NCBI GenBank assembly: GCA_022828595.1 | Contig: JAKGHH010000003.1 | Coordinates: 17,360,934-17,424,933 of the forward strand | Source of the DNA: Nelumbo lutea | Taxonomy: Eukaryota > Streptophyta > Magnoliopsida > Proteales > Nelumbonaceae | Reading direction: 5' to 3' | Length of the DNA stretch: 64,000 nt | Shown: one piece after another, positions 22,571-35,432 of the stretch | How positions within the stretch are numbered: the first letter of the stretch is position 1 | Layout: each line of letters begins with the position of its first letter | The notes under the pieces: model-generated | Told to the model about the DNA's origin: nothing | Seen by the model: the letters and a program-made list of their open reading frames with translations, nothing else | The model's database searches: none | Program-made: the position numbers and the translations under genes

Positions 22571-24514
22571 TCCCTTCCTATTATGATATCCATGTGGACC
22601 TATATTATATACTCTCGTCTCTTTCTTTATAGTGTTAGATCATGTAATTTGGGTACTCTTCCTTGTACAAGTCGTCAGCTCCAAGCTTCAAATGTATATA
22701 CTATGTACTTGGAGAAGCTACCGAGAAACCAATTTCAGAGGATACACACTAAAAGGACCACCCAATTCCATCCTTAATAGATGTACTTAATAGAAAGAAA
22801 ACCTATTATCTCATGTGGGAGTTGGGACACCCATCCTCCCCCACAATTCTTTATTGCTTCTTTTAGATTCTTTATATTCATAATACACTTGATGGATAAT
22901 ATCTTAGTGGGTGAGATGTAAGGTGATATATTCCAAAACCCAAACTAATTCTGGTAGGTCCATCTGGAATTAAAAGTTAGTAATGAGAGGGTAATGACAT
23001 GAATTGCTTACTCAAACTCAATTATGGAAGTATGGAATCAGTGGCCTTTACAGATCATCATCTTAATGTCTTCTTCCTCACTGACTCAGGGGATCAGAAC
23101 CAAGTCACCCCAGACCAATGATAACCCCCAACCCTTTAAAATTTTTACTCCATTAAACAAGCAATTTTGGAATTTAACCCCTTTTTATCTAAGTGCTTCC
23201 TCTTCTCTTCTCCTTCTTCCCAATAGAAAGGTCACAGGGAAGGGGAAAAAATAAAGCGACAATCTACCAAACTGAACTGAAAGGTCCATTTTATTAATTG
23301 GAGTTTAACCAAGACCATAAGGGGCCTACATGGGTCGATTATCAGACTATGAACCCCTAACAAACCCTGCCCCAATAAAGACGACTTGGCACCCTCCAGT
23401 CCTCCACATCATGATGACTGATGTCTCATCTGTTAAATGGAAAATTGCCTCAACCCAACTCAGACTCGGCTTGACTTGGCTTAGCCCGAGTCACCACTAG
23501 AAAGCTGCACGTGGTACAGATAGATGTACATCAGATTCTCAATATCACCCTCCTATAATGTGCTCCAGTTTTCTGTATTAACTCCTGCAATTATATATAT
23601 TTCTAACCATTTGCTGTAGTTTCTTGCTTACTTGAAGTCTTAAAAAAATAGCAAATGGGTTATGGTAGGAGGGTTGAGGACTAGATCTATTTGACTTTGA
23701 GATCAGACCACACGAGTTCCAATTCCGATTGGACGGTCAGGATTGAAGCTCGATTATTAGTTCTGATTACAAAAACCCCTACCATAAATGCGTTTTGACT
23801 TGTGATGAGATGAGAAAGTCAACAGTCTCCTTTAATGAATCTCACCATTTGATCCTTGCTCATCTCACCTAGGGAAGACTTGGATTCCAATCAAACGGTT
23901 GATGAAGAATCATTCCCTCACCACCCCATTAACTGTTTCTGTTTGGTAGTGATGAAGAACAATATGGAAACCTTGATGCCCACCTTTCTTCTTTTTTTAT
24001 ATAATTCCCGTAGAAGCTACGTATCACCTACCATGTGAAGGATATCAAGATTTGTATTGATAGGACTTTGTAGGAGTACATTAGAAGTTATTCAAAGGGA
24101 GCTCACTTTGCATCATCAGCCAAAAGAGACTCTGATCAGTGATCGGCCAAGCTTATGGCGAAGTGTATTATTATATGTGTAGCAGAAAACAAAGGAAGAA
24201 GTTGGCTGGAGGATACATCACAAAGACAGACTTCTCTCATGAGTCATGACTCCAAAGAAACCCGAGTTCCCAAAACAACTCCACTTTTGCTATTGTTGGT
24301 TTAGTAGTTGGCCAATCCATTCATCTAAAAATACCAAACTCCGAATACTTCTAATCTAAACCACCACCATCCCCACACACAGAGAGAGACAGATATTAAC
24401 CCGTTGAGTATTCTTTTTTTCATTTCTTTATTAAATAGAAGAAAACATCAACGCCTCCTCCATGCTTTCATATACAAACCAACCACTGAGACGCTCATTG
24501 ACATTTCCTTTGCA
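22571..24514. other. spacer and promoter region of the 24515 gene
   Basis: No gene recognised. The last ~150 bases are CA- and GA-rich (CACACACAGAGAGAGAC near 24373), typical of a plant leader. No clear TATA box at a fixed distance. Confidence 0.35.
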
Positions 24515-25522
24515 ATGGAGGAGAGCCCATCAATTCCAATGGAGAGAACCAGCAAGATTGTCAGGAGATCGATCTTCATTTTTCTCAAACACTACCAGCA
24601 CTTCACCACCATTGCAGCACTCTTCATCTTTCCTGTAACTGTTTCAATTCTCCTCTCTCAAGCTGTTCTGCCATCATTGTCACCTCTCCTCCCAACCATC
24701 CAAGCTCGTCTCCAATCCCTCTTTGATGCTGCAGGGTTCCCACCCTCATCCCAGCTCTTCTCTCTTCTCAGTCTCAAGCTCTCTCAGACCATTTGTTCCT
24801 CCATTGTTACTATCCCATTCACCCTTTCCTTCCTGTTAGTAGCAAAGGCCTGTGTAATCCGAGGTTTTTATCATTGCAAACCATCTCCTCCAGCTTCCAT
24901 CTTTTCTTTGGCACTCCTTTATAGCCGCCTCTTCTTCACCTACATCAACAACTGTTTTGTTATCCTTGCAGCCAATGCTGCCACTTTCTCTCTCTTCTTC
25001 CTCGCCTTTAATTCCTTTGCTGTCTTTGGCTTCTCTTCTCCCAACTTCCTCCTTTTCCTCTCAGCAGCCGGAGCCATACTCTACTCTGTCATACTTGCCA
25101 ACGCTTTCATCATCTGCAACGTAGCTCTGGTTGTGGCAGGAATGGAGAACTGCTCTGGGTATCTGGCAATCCTCAAGGCCTGCGTGCTTCTTAGAGGCAG
25201 GACTTCTACAGCTCTCTCACTGGCTCTCCCTGTCAATTTGGGCCTGGCAGCTATTGAAGCCTTGTTCCAGTATCGGGTAGTAAGAGATTATCATCTTTCT
25301 GTTAAATTCCGACCTTCTTTGGCATTGGAGGGTCTTTTGATTGCTTATCTCTACTCCCTCCTCGTTCTCCTTGACACCATTGCAAGCTGCATATTCTTCA
25401 AGGCCTGTAAGTCATCTTGTCAAAAGTCTCTGGAAGGTAGTCACAATTACCAGATCGATCTTGCACAGGAAGAGGAGAAAAGCATTTTCACAATCCGGAA
25501 GACTGTGCAAGAATTTCCTTGA
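24515..25522 (+). CDS. six-span membrane protein, paralogue of the 7257 gene
   Basis: Intronless, 335 residues from ATG 24515 (context GCAATGGAGG); the frame is open further upstream but has no earlier ATG. Hydrophobic spans at about 31-53, 93-114, 146-170, 176-208, 232-252 and 272-295. Shared with the 7257 product: ANAFIICN (195-202), LLRGRT (225-230), NLGLAAIEALFQYRV (241-255) and the F-rich, Cys-containing last span. The N-terminus is shorter and basic (RRSIFIFLKHYQHF) where the paralogue is acidic. An acidic tail (AQEEEKS) follows the last span. Same uncharacterised plant transmembrane family; function unknown. Probable poly(A) signal AATAAA at 25602-25607. Confidence 0.85.
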   Translation: MEESPSIPMERTSKIVRRSIFIFLKHYQHFTTIAALFIFPVTVSILLSQAVLPSLSPLLPTIQARLQSLFDAAGFPPSSQLFSLLSLKLSQTICSSIVTIPFTLSFLLVAKACVIRGFYHCKPSPPASIFSLALLYSRLFFTYINNCFVILAANAATFSLFFLAFNSFAVFGFSSPNFLLFLSAAGAILYSVILANAFIICNVALVVAGMENCSGYLAILKACVLLRGRTSTALSLALPVNLGLAAIEALFQYRVVRDYHLSVKFRPSLALEGLLIAYLYSLLVLLDTIASCIFFKACKSSCQKSLEGSHNYQIDLAQEEEKSIFTIRKTVQEFP

Positions 25523-25601
25523 AGAACCTTCTGAAGGTTAAAAATGCTTCTAGCTGTTAAATGGCTCCCCGGAAAATTGTTTTGATAGTTGAATTGGCGC
25601 C

Positions 25602-25607
25602 AATAAA
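25602..25607 (+). terminator. probable poly(A) signal of the 24515 gene
   Basis: AATAAA 80 bases after the stop codon, a usual distance for a plant near-upstream element. Confidence 0.5.
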
Positions 25608-26316
25608 AAGATTAGACCCATAGAATTAGTTCTGGTAGCTCTAACAATTGAGCGACCACCAAGCCAAAATACAATACCCGATAGGTAAGCTCAAAGAAGA
25701 GCTAAGCGGAAATAGAAGGCCGCATTGTCCCATTTCTTTATACTTCGTAGTATTTGCTTTTTCTCCTTTGTATATTCATAGATTCCTTTAGATTGCATTC
25801 GCTTTTGTCACTTCCATCAGCTTTCAGATTCTTAGTGTAATAAGACGTGATTGTAAAGATTACTACAAGATCAATAATCATGAAATATTAAGTAATGGAA
25901 CAAGGTGTCAGGGCAAATATAACTTTACAGCAGCCTCACTCAGACACAAAATTACAGGTTAACCACTGTATGGGTAAATTCCATTTTGAACAGAAATCAA
26001 CACAAGGTTGGAAGAATACATTACAAATGTTGCCTTCCGGTCTTGTCTTGGTGGAATGAACCAAGAACAAGAAATTGCAATGAAATTCAGGCAGTACAAG
26101 ACATGCTTCAACTCAACCAAACTCCACTCTCATTCAGTCCCTCTCATGTCTTCTCAGAGTGGATGTCAACCCCAACAACAGAGGGGCAAGAACCAAGAGC
26201 TAAAAGGGCCCACAAGCCTGATTTTAAAGCCGTGGATCACAAATAAAAGAATATCAAGCTTTTCACCTTAATCTTAGGGAGACCATAAAAAGGTCCAAAC
26301 TCTTAATTCTAGTCAG
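25608..26316. other. convergent 3' regions of two genes
   Basis: Lies between the stop of the membrane-protein gene (+) and the stop of the S-acyltransferase gene (minus), so it should hold both 3' ends. Short frames in it are not supported as genes. Confidence 0.5.
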
Positions 26317-29300
26317 TCAAAGCTTCATATGGTTAGTTTGGCTTGATGAAGATGATGCCTTGGATTTAAGTGTCCTATCTTCGTGACCAGAGCTAAAGAG
26401 GAGGTTATTCCAATTTGTTGACCTGTGCATCATTCGGGGAGGAACCCGGTCACTATCTTCACCTCCAGATGCCTCATAGCCATCACTCGTAGACCTTGAG
26501 AGTGGTAATCCGTTCTGAGCACTACCAGCAGCAGAAAGAGCCATCAGCCCTCTGTTATCTTCTGCTCCTGACGAGACATGGAATGGATGGAGATCAGGTG
26601 AGGCTAGACTACTCTCAGGAGAAGAAGCAACCATCCCAGTTAGGGCTGACATCGCTCGGCTTGTACGGAAAGCACTGCGTGCTTCAAGTTGCAGAGGAGC
26701 TAAACTGGTTGATGTTCCTGCTACTAGATCACTGTCATTACTATCAGCAGCCTTGGATGATATTTTTGCCAGGGACTCAAGCGGAAGATCTGCTGGAACT
26801 CGGACCCGCTTGTTAGCTCGCCTCCGATTTTCTGGCCTTGGGAGCATCCTACCACTGTTGCTTCCAAAGCTGCTGTCTCTTTCTAGCCCAAATGGTACTT
26901 CCTGCCTTACCACAGGCTGAAGGATTCTGGATTTCTTCCTTGCCTGAAGTGCGATTCTTGAGACTTCTTCGGCATTCATACGTGCCAACATCCATGGACT
27001 GATCTTCACAGCTCCAGGATTCTTTCTTCTGACATGTTCCTCTCCCACCATCCTCTTCCCAGATGAGCTAATAGGCATTCCAGTGTCTGGAGGAACCACA
27101 TCAAACTGGAAGGAAAGCAGAAAAGGTAGCATCATGGCACAATTGACAGGACACCCGCCCAATTATAAATAAACCCACACACTAATTTGCTAAAGTATGG
27201 CTCCTACCTGATCTTCAAGAAACAATCTTGGAGGAGTACACCATGCACCTCGGTGGAAAGTGTTGAAGGAGCTTGCACTACTTAACCCAGTAAGAGAGCT
27301 AGCAGGAGACATCTGCGGGCTCTGCTGACCTCCCACACCTTGCTGCTCCTGCTCTCTCAAAGCAATAATGTAATCATATGTGCTGATTCCCTGTTACATA
27401 TAACACATGCACTTAGAACATAATTGACAGATTAAGTTGTATAGATGGTGTTCTTTTTCTTGTTCTCTTTTTCTTATCAGCAATGGTGATTTATTGATGT
27501 GAAACGGATCAAGGGGGAACGAAAACAGTCCATTCCACGATGCTTAGAGTGAAGAGACATAATACAAACAGCCAAACGCAGACACATGAAAATACATTTA
27601 AAGCATCAAAATATTATTCACCCCTGTGCCACCAATTCCAGCACCACCTTTGTTACTCTTTCCCTTACTAAATAGTCACCAAGTCCATTGGCCAATCTAG
27701 GAGTCCACTTGAACAAGCAGTTCAGATTGGAAGCCAAGGTGATACCCAAAAGACCAAGAGCCATCTGTTCTTGAAGAGAGAGACAGCCTATCACCATTGA
27801 GTAATAACTCTGTATTTTTTGTTTGGTGTCCATGTGGTATCCTCTAAAATGACTCTTGAGGTAAACGATAAACAGGACCATCATCACATGATTGCACAAG
27901 TAGTGCTCCTTATGTTCCCTGTACCATTACAGCAACGATAACACCACATGAAAACACAACAGAAAGAACCAAGTAGTTAATTTACCTTTTTAATGAGAAG
28001 AACATGAAAGAAGAAAAGCTGAGCAAGAGGAAGGGTTGCAATCATGGCCAAAATGGTGCACGAAGCCTGTTAAATGCAGCATACATTTCATTGGTAAGAG
28101 AAGATTATGTTCAAAAAGAAGAGAACAAAACTGAAAACCAATCAATCACTTGATTTCTAAGTTTGGCTTATTTGAACACCCAAAAAAACAATTTTATAAA
28201 AGTAAAGCTATGAAACAGCTCTCAGAGTCCACTTACCAAACATCTTTGTTCAAGAAACAGACCTTAATTTAGCATAAACAGAAAATAAAAGGAAGAATTA
28301 AAATACTCACCACCACCACGACAAAGGGCACCAAAGAGAAACTGCTCCCCAACTTGGAGGTGATCTCCACGGAAAATTGCTTCCGCTCAAGAAAACAACA
28401 AATGATCACAAGGATGCCTATCGACCATTGTAGAATAAGCTGCAATCTCAAGCCCAAGGTGCAAAAACCATGTACATACCTGTCAATAATCAAGCAAAAT
28501 GAAAAGAGACAAGAAAAGAAAATGCTTACTCTTCAACTGAAGTGGTCATTGGGATGTTGCATGTTTCTTCAGAAGTTGAGATGATGATTGTTGCTCAAGG
28601 GCAAAAAGAAAGGATAGGATGGGAAATGTTCTAAGTAAGCTGGAAAAGAACAAGTCTTAAGGTGGTGAAGAGAGCACTGACTGAAGGTTTGAGTCAAATT
28701 TTTGGATGTTTCAAATCTGACACCCTTAAGCTTCTCAACAGGCAAAAGGATGTAGGCTCATGCTTACCAATAAAAGGGCAGAAACCATCAAGGTGAAAAA
28801 CTGTTGGTAGTTCCTTCGGCCTATACAGTTGTTGAGCCACTACAAAACCAAAACATGAAAGAGATTAGAGGTGCTGCCAAGGGTGGGCCTGAGAGAATTT
28901 CCATCAAACAAGAGTTTGAATACCCTGCAATGATGATCAAAGCGGTCAACACACTTGTCGCAAACCCTGCAGTGCTTGCTGTACTTGCAAACCTGTGCCA
29001 CAATTCTATAGAATCAGAATACCATATGTATGAACAAATTGGGTGAAAGCCTTGTAATGGAGTTATACTTTACAAGCTATTCAGCAGATATGCAGGCAAC
29101 TATACATTGACAAAGTTTTTTTATTCCTTGACCCTTAGAAAGTGGATTGAGTTTGGTTTTCTTATAGTTAAGTGCAGAGAATAAGAACATATATAAATTT
29201 GAAAATATAACAAAATTCAAATTCGAGCAGAAACTTTGCTGTTTTGTAATATGTTCTGTTGGACTTATCTTTTAGTTCTTTGGGAAATTCAATTTAATTA

Positions 29301-32300
29301 CAACTTGTACTTGGAAATAGAGTTGTTAAACCATTAAGAACTCTAACTTATGCTCAACAAAAGTCTTACCCAATTATTCAGGTAAGCTATAAAAGTACTG
29401 TTTCACCTCCTTTTTTTTTCATCAGTAAACTACTGTTTTACCATTCACTCTTCCGCCCATCTACACTCTTTCATTTAAGCTGCAGGTCCTTGGACCCTTC
29501 CTCACTAATTGAATGTACATTATTTATCCTGATTAAAAAATAAATGATAGATCATAGGTCTAGATCAATTATTATGCATGAAGGCAAGCTTTTGAAAAGA
29601 AGAGACAGACTACGAATGGGATTATCATTGCCGCACATATTTATAATGATAAATCATTCGGGAAAACTGGACAATCTCCAAAAGGAAAAACGATGGACTT
29701 CTTGGTGGTAAAGGTCATGCAACAGATGGTCAACGATCATGATTATCTAATACATAGAATAAATAGGTCATGTAATCAGGCTAACTATGAAATAGGAGAT
29801 CTATTTATTGGAACCCAAAAATGGTGGTCTAGCCCCCTGCATGCAGGCAAATTCTCATGAGCAATTTGGTAGGCCATCATTAAGATCTAGCCACCACAGA
29901 CCTCATATTTCCTAATGATAAAGCATATAATGCATTTCAATATTGTCTAATTTAGAAAGAAGGTGCAAACATTACCGGTAGAAAATGCCTGTACATACCT
30001 CCACCTCACACAGGCTGCAATAGAACAAGCCATCCTCACTTGTTTGCAGCTCAGAGGATTGTTCAGATGGACTTGAGCAGTTGCATGTAAATGCAGATGA
30101 ACAAAACCCCAAGAAATACATACAACAAGATTGACTGTGAGAAGATGTATTCTTCTTTTCAGTTTCACTTGAGGGATCCTCCCCAATGGCAGAACCCATT
30201 GCTGAATCTATGGTCTTATCTCCAACCAATGATGCATTTGCATCTTGCTTTGAGGAACTTGAACCGCCTCCTAGTTTAGATCCCTTGGGCTGAGGATACT
30301 TTTCATCAGTTGAAGTATTAACATACTTCTTGGACTTGAACACTCCTGAATCTGCAGGATCTGCTGCCGCACACCAGATGTAGAGGCTGAATACACATGT
30401 AATCTGAAAGGATAAGTAACATAGGTAATGTTAGCAAGATCAGAATGAGGATGAAGAGGCTGGTGATTCAAATCTTTAGAAGACTACAACCCTCAACATA
30501 TATAATTCATTTGATAATGAAAAGCAATAATACATAGAGGCACATACAAAATATACAATCAATCTGTAGCTTCTGTCCAAAAAGTGTTTAAGGCTAAGTT
30601 TAAAAGTGCTTAAAAATAAGTACTTATTCAAATAAGCACTTATTTTAGGCTGGGACCACACCAATAAGCACTTATTTGCATTTTGGGAAGTAAGCCCAAA
30701 ACAAGTGTTTGGTTTGAGAATAAGCACTTATTTGAAAAGCCCAAATTTTGGGCTTATTTTTAAGCGGTTATTTCCTTTTTGGCCTATCTTGGCCCACCAC
30801 ATCATTTTAAAAATACCTATACTACCCCAATTTAAAATAAGTGATTTTTCACCAAACACTCATAAGTGCTTATTAGAATAAGCACTTATTCAATAATCGC
30901 TTATTTTTCAAATAAGCTCCCAAACTTGGCCTAAATCTCCAAGGGCCCTCACTACCATCTTTAGACCAACCAACTACCAGCTAAAAGTCCCCCTCCACCT
31001 CCACATGCTTAACTCTGTACATGTCTATTGATATATTCAAAAAGGCAATACCATCTCCTAATTTACCAAGGATCATGTTTTAAATCCAAGCTGGAAATGG
31101 AACCGCTTTTCCTTCTGGGTGGTAGGTCAACAGTTCCATAGATCAAACAGGTTGACCTGTGGCATCATAATTCAATAATAAAAATATAAAAACACAGAAA
31201 ATTCATAGAAAACTTGGGCATATCTCTAATACTAATATAATCATCATATTAAAAAAAAATAGGTATGGCAAATAAGAATCATTTTTTTAGTGATGGAAAA
31301 ATTACTAAAATACAAAAAAATATATATATTTAACCCATGGCCCACTGACCGGGTCAAACAATTCAGTGGTTGAACCAGCTGGGTCACCAGGTCATTTCCC
31401 AAGTCAACAGTTCATTGCAGACAAGCAGTTCAGTGGTGAAACAGACCCAGAATTCTGGTAGGATGATGGGTTGACCAGCAGGATCAGCCATGTGTTTAAA
31501 ATATTGGTTTTAGCAGACCCCAGATGAAAGACATTGCAAAATTTCTACAAATGAACTTTAAGTTTTGCATAGTGCACTTGAGCCCAACTATTACCTAACA
31601 AATTTGGCAATACGATCTTAAAGAATTCCATGGAAAAATGCATGCATGATGCACTAATGAACAGGAAGAAAGCCATTTCCCTACCACCCTTCTCATTGCA
31701 CATGCATAGAAAATGAGGAAAATCATGGTCTAGCATTTGATGGATACCCCTTCAATGATCAAATCTGACCAGCAATAGATCTACACTTTGGGGCTGCAAT
31801 GCCCGACACCAAAGTATATCATATATAATGGGTTCTCAAATCCTTAAAAGGCAAGTCTAATAAATTCATCAACTAAATGATGGGAGAATGTTCTCAAGAG
31901 ACATTCAGTTCTGCGACATAACAGACTACTACCATTAACATCTATCAATCATATAGCACAAGATACATTAAATGAGTGTGCATAATACAGTCAATTCAAT
32001 CATTCACATCCAACCATTCAAGGTCAACAATATGGACGCTGCTCTTGACCTAGGCCATAAGCACTAGTCTCTTACTCTTTTGGAGCCTTCGACTTACACC
32101 AAACCACTAATTGCTGGTTTCAAACACCCACCAAATGCATGACCAAACCATTTCAGTCAATTTTTCCACATCTTGCAACCTATCAGAGTTGCCCCTAGAT
32201 TCCCACAGATAATCTATTTCTGACTTTGCTATTGCCACTCATCCTTATCTCAGAGAAGTTCATTCTGAGATGCTTTTCTCTTGATTGTTCAACAGTCTTT

Positions 32301-34088
32301 ACCCATAAAGGCTGTGCCTGTTCTTACTTCTTATAGCCATTTATTTATGGATTGCTCTTACAAACATTTTGCACAACTCTCCTGCAGTATGAATGATTAT
32401 ACAACAGTAGAGAAGCATATTTCCACTTCATCCATCATGGACTTATAGCCTCACAATCCTGACACTCGTTATGGATTATCTACATCTATTGTGGCGTGTG
32501 TTGGTTTTTTATGTTCCCATGTAAACACATACAAGTAATCAGAATTTAGATTGACCCCTGGTCATGTTATTGTTAAAAAAGTTCTGAACACATTTATTCA
32601 TATGGCTAACAATATATGCTCCCACTGTGAGCTGCTTAACAAGCACCATATGTACCATTAAGTGACCTTGCACTGTGAGGCAAAATTTGGCATGCTACAC
32701 AAAAATGGAAGTTTCAAATTTCAGTACTACCACAATCCAAGTGGCAGCCTACTCAGTGAGTGGGCAATGTTTCTACTTTCTATGACCTGGAAAATTGTGT
32801 GTGTATATATATATATAGATAGATATCAATAGCCCTTTCTGACTCTCCAGAGAATGCAAATTGTTTGGATGGCTAGTTTTTGACAATCCAAAATTTTTCC
32901 ATCAACAGAGAAAACCGAATTGATGTCACATGCTCAAAGCCACCTATTGTATCATATCATATGATAAACAAGAGTGGTTGTGGCTTTGTGCATGAGCGTC
33001 ATGAACTTCATCCCCATTACCCAGTTGCATACTGAAAATCGGTTATAAAATGTTTGCAAAAGGCATAAAAGCAGCCTCTTTAGATCCCACCTAGCCTTTT
33101 TTTCTAGATACTTTAGTTCATTCTGCATTTTAAGGACATTATGAGAAGAGCTAAAAATGAATCAAAGATATGTCCTTATTGAAAATCACTCCCCCATGCA
33201 AATAAAAGCTCGAAATCAGCCTTGATTGAAATGAAGATAGATAGCCTGTATCTCTGGGTGAAACTTTACAGAATTTCAACCGGAAAGCTTCTCTGAAAGA
33301 AAACTTTCTATTCCAAGTATCATGTATTTCCAAATCCGCCATGTATTTCTGGATACCAAATAGGAGGGAGGGGCATTCAAGATGACCTAATGTATTCGTA
33401 CAAGAGTTCCACCATGATTTATAAACAGGATTCAAAATTCACATAGGAATAACAAAGTGAGAGGCTTTGCCTAAACAAGTGAGAGAATACTAACTTATCA
33501 ATGGGTGATGGATTTGAACCATAAGCTAGGACATTATATTATTGTCTATTGGCTCCCAAAGATGCAAAAAAAGCAAAAGGACAAGCAACCCTTCCTTCCT
33601 TGTAAGCCAAAATTACAGCTTCATGGGGAAATTCGAGGAGTCAGTAGGACAGTAAGACACAAAAGAAATAGAAACAGAGAATAGGAAAGGAAAAAAGGAA
33701 CCCATTCATAAGGAGGGTCAGAGAATTAAGCTCAACCCATGAATCGAAAATCAACGGAAAAAAGCACATCATGCAGATCTCAGTTCATAAGTCTACCAAA
33801 AGAAGAAGAAGAACCTGAAAATATGAGGAACATCTAAAAGAATTTGAAAGATTGCTTACGAGAGGAGTGTAAAGCCCCATTACAACGTACTGAAACACCT
33901 TCCCTCCAACGAAAGGCACGAAGAAGACATAAAATGCAAAACCCAATGCTAGAAATACAGCCACAGCAACCACCTATAGAGACAGAAATGAGCACAGAGA
34001 AACGGGAAAAGAGGATAACAATACTAGCATTAAAGAGGAAATGTACCTGAAGAGGATGGTAGGGAAGCTGCCATCCATGCTTCCTCAT
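26317..34088 (-). CDS. PAT22: DHHC protein S-acyltransferase (PAT22 type), nine exons
   Basis: Palmitoylates cysteines of membrane-associated proteins; multi-span membrane enzyme. Minus-strand exons: 34088-34047, 33973-33860, 30403-29999, 28992-28924, 28839-28768, 28439-28311, 28066-27986, 27390-27208, 27105-26317. All junctions are GT-AG and every exon is a whole number of codons; the product has 627 residues. It starts [20 protein letters not shown], the hallmark N-terminus of plant PAT19-22 enzymes. Spans at about 15-35 and 45-64; a Ser-rich loop; the cysteine-rich domain [28 protein letters not shown] with catalytic DHHC at 206-209; spans at about 226-252 and 271-302. The long C-terminus keeps [54 protein letters not shown] and [17 protein letters not shown]. 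No breaks seen. Intron 2 is 3.5 kb and contains repeats. The symbol follows the nearest Arabidopsis relative from memory. Confidence 0.93.
30588..30934. mobile_element. MITE in intron 2 of the S-acyltransferase gene
   Basis: Ends TTAAGGCTAAGTTTAAAAGTGC and, at the other side, the reverse complement TTAGGCCAAGTTTGGGAGC, forming imperfect terminal inverted repeats. The interior is full of AATAAGCACTTATT words in both orientations, so it can fold extensively. Possible TTA/TAA-type target duplication. No coding. Confidence 0.65.
31074..31505. repeat. TTTTAAA...GGGTCA repeat in intron 2
   Basis: Begins CATGTTTTAAATCCAAGCTGG and ends CCATGTGTTTAAAATATTGG, with GACCGGGTCAAACAATTCAG and GGTCACCAGGTCATTT inside. 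Looks like a degraded larger relative of the element at 21924-22212. Confidence 0.4.
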
Positions 34089-34500
34089 TTCCTACTTAAT
34101 TGTTGCAGATAAAATTCCAGAAAATGCAAAAAAATGGTTATGAATCCAGATATAATAAATGATTTCGGTTGCGTTCTCTCTTTCCTTTCTTCTTCTTCTT
34201 CTCGTGAAGAGATGGGGTTCACCGGAAGAATAACCTAATAGTTGCGTATCTATTTCCTACCATTCTTATCAGTAAGAAAGAGGGAGGGGGAAGTGGGAAA
34301 AATAAAGATTGATTTTGGGTTCAGGGGAGTGGAGAAAGGACAATGGTCAGTGGTGAAGTCTTTGCTGGATTACTCCATCTCCCAGGGCACCAAAGGGGCG
34401 AAGGGTTGGGTACTTGGGTTTCTTCCTCCTGAGCTCTTTTACATGGGCAAAGATCTGCTTCTAGTAAATATAAATGGAGAGAGACTGAGAGAGAGAGAGA
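34089..34500 (-). promoter_or_regulatory. leader and promoter side of the S-acyltransferase gene
   Basis: Immediately upstream of its ATG on the minus strand, rich in GAAGAAGAA and, at 34481-34502, GA/CT repeats, which are common in plant 5'UTRs. No firm transcription start. A weak splice acceptor (TTAAGTAG at 34097-34090) could mean a leader intron. Confidence 0.4.
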
Positions 34501-34890
34501 GAAGCCACACCTCCTTTTTCTATGCGCAAATCATAAGCGTCTCTGGTTTAGTAAAAAATTGCTGTCTGATTTTCCTTTTTATGGATTCTAAGTTCTAAAA
34601 AACGACTTTTGAAACATTAATCTCTCTCTCATCTCATCTCAGCGTGTTAACCTTAATCACTTACACATGGATCAGTACTTCTTCGGGGAAAATGAAATAA
34701 AATAACAGAGAAAAATCTCTGTCTTACTCTTGGGTCAACACGGAGGTACAGAGAAAATAGCCCAAATCCAAGTTTTTTTTTTCTTTTTACCCTTGTTTTT
34801 TCCTTTCTCCTATCTGTTGATAAAAGTGGTCATGCTCCAGTGTCTTGTTGCAAAAGAAAGAACACAATAATAAATGATCTTGAGGGATGG

Positions 34891-34947
34891 GTCCCTCTTC
34901 CTTAATGGCATCTCACCATTTAGTCCCTCTTCCTTAATGGCATCTCA
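34891..34947 (+). repeat. 25-bp perfect direct repeat
   Basis: GTCCCTCTTCCTTAATGGCA plus TCTCA occurs at 34891-34915 and again at 34923-34947, with 7 bases between. Confidence 0.85.
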
Positions 34948-35261
34948 GCCTTTATGCCTCTTATGTCCATTGACCACATCTTGATACCCATGCTTCTTTT
35001 GCAGAATGAACAGCTTCTAAGAGGCAAAATAACCAGGAACCCCACTCTAACAGGAATTTCCATCTCTGTTCCATATTTCATAAATGAAAGAGAGTAGTTG
35101 AAACCTATAAAACAGAATTTGGATCAAGCAGCCAAGCTATATATATTATATTAGAAGCTATATATATACCTTAAAGAGTGACTATAAGGTACAGCTTCTA
35201 TATCTTGTGGAGATGCTTTGTAGGGGGATTTTTGCCTTTTTGTGACAAGATTAAAGACCTT

Positions 35262-35432
35262 AGAAACCATTTATTTGGTGTAATGGTAAAATCCTAGGCT
35301 GTCCAATGTAAAAATGCAAGTTTGAGTCTGAGAATGGCCATTGTGAAAAAAAAAATGTAATAGGTTAGGATCATATCCAATCTATTCTTCCCAAGACCCT
35401 GGATAGCTGGGGCCAGTATTGAGTAATAGCAT
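35262..35432 (+). mobile_element. degraded SINE, Au-like
   Basis: A-box-like TTGGTGTAATGG near 35275 and B-box-like AGTTTGAGTCT near 35319 are spaced as in a tRNA-derived promoter. Downstream are GTGAAAAAAAAAA, TAGGTTAGGATCATATCCAA and CAAGACCCTGGATAGCTGGG, matching the layout of the plant Au SINE body (poly-A-interrupted middle, then a GACCC...GGATAGC...GGG end). No target duplication identified. Confidence 0.55.
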
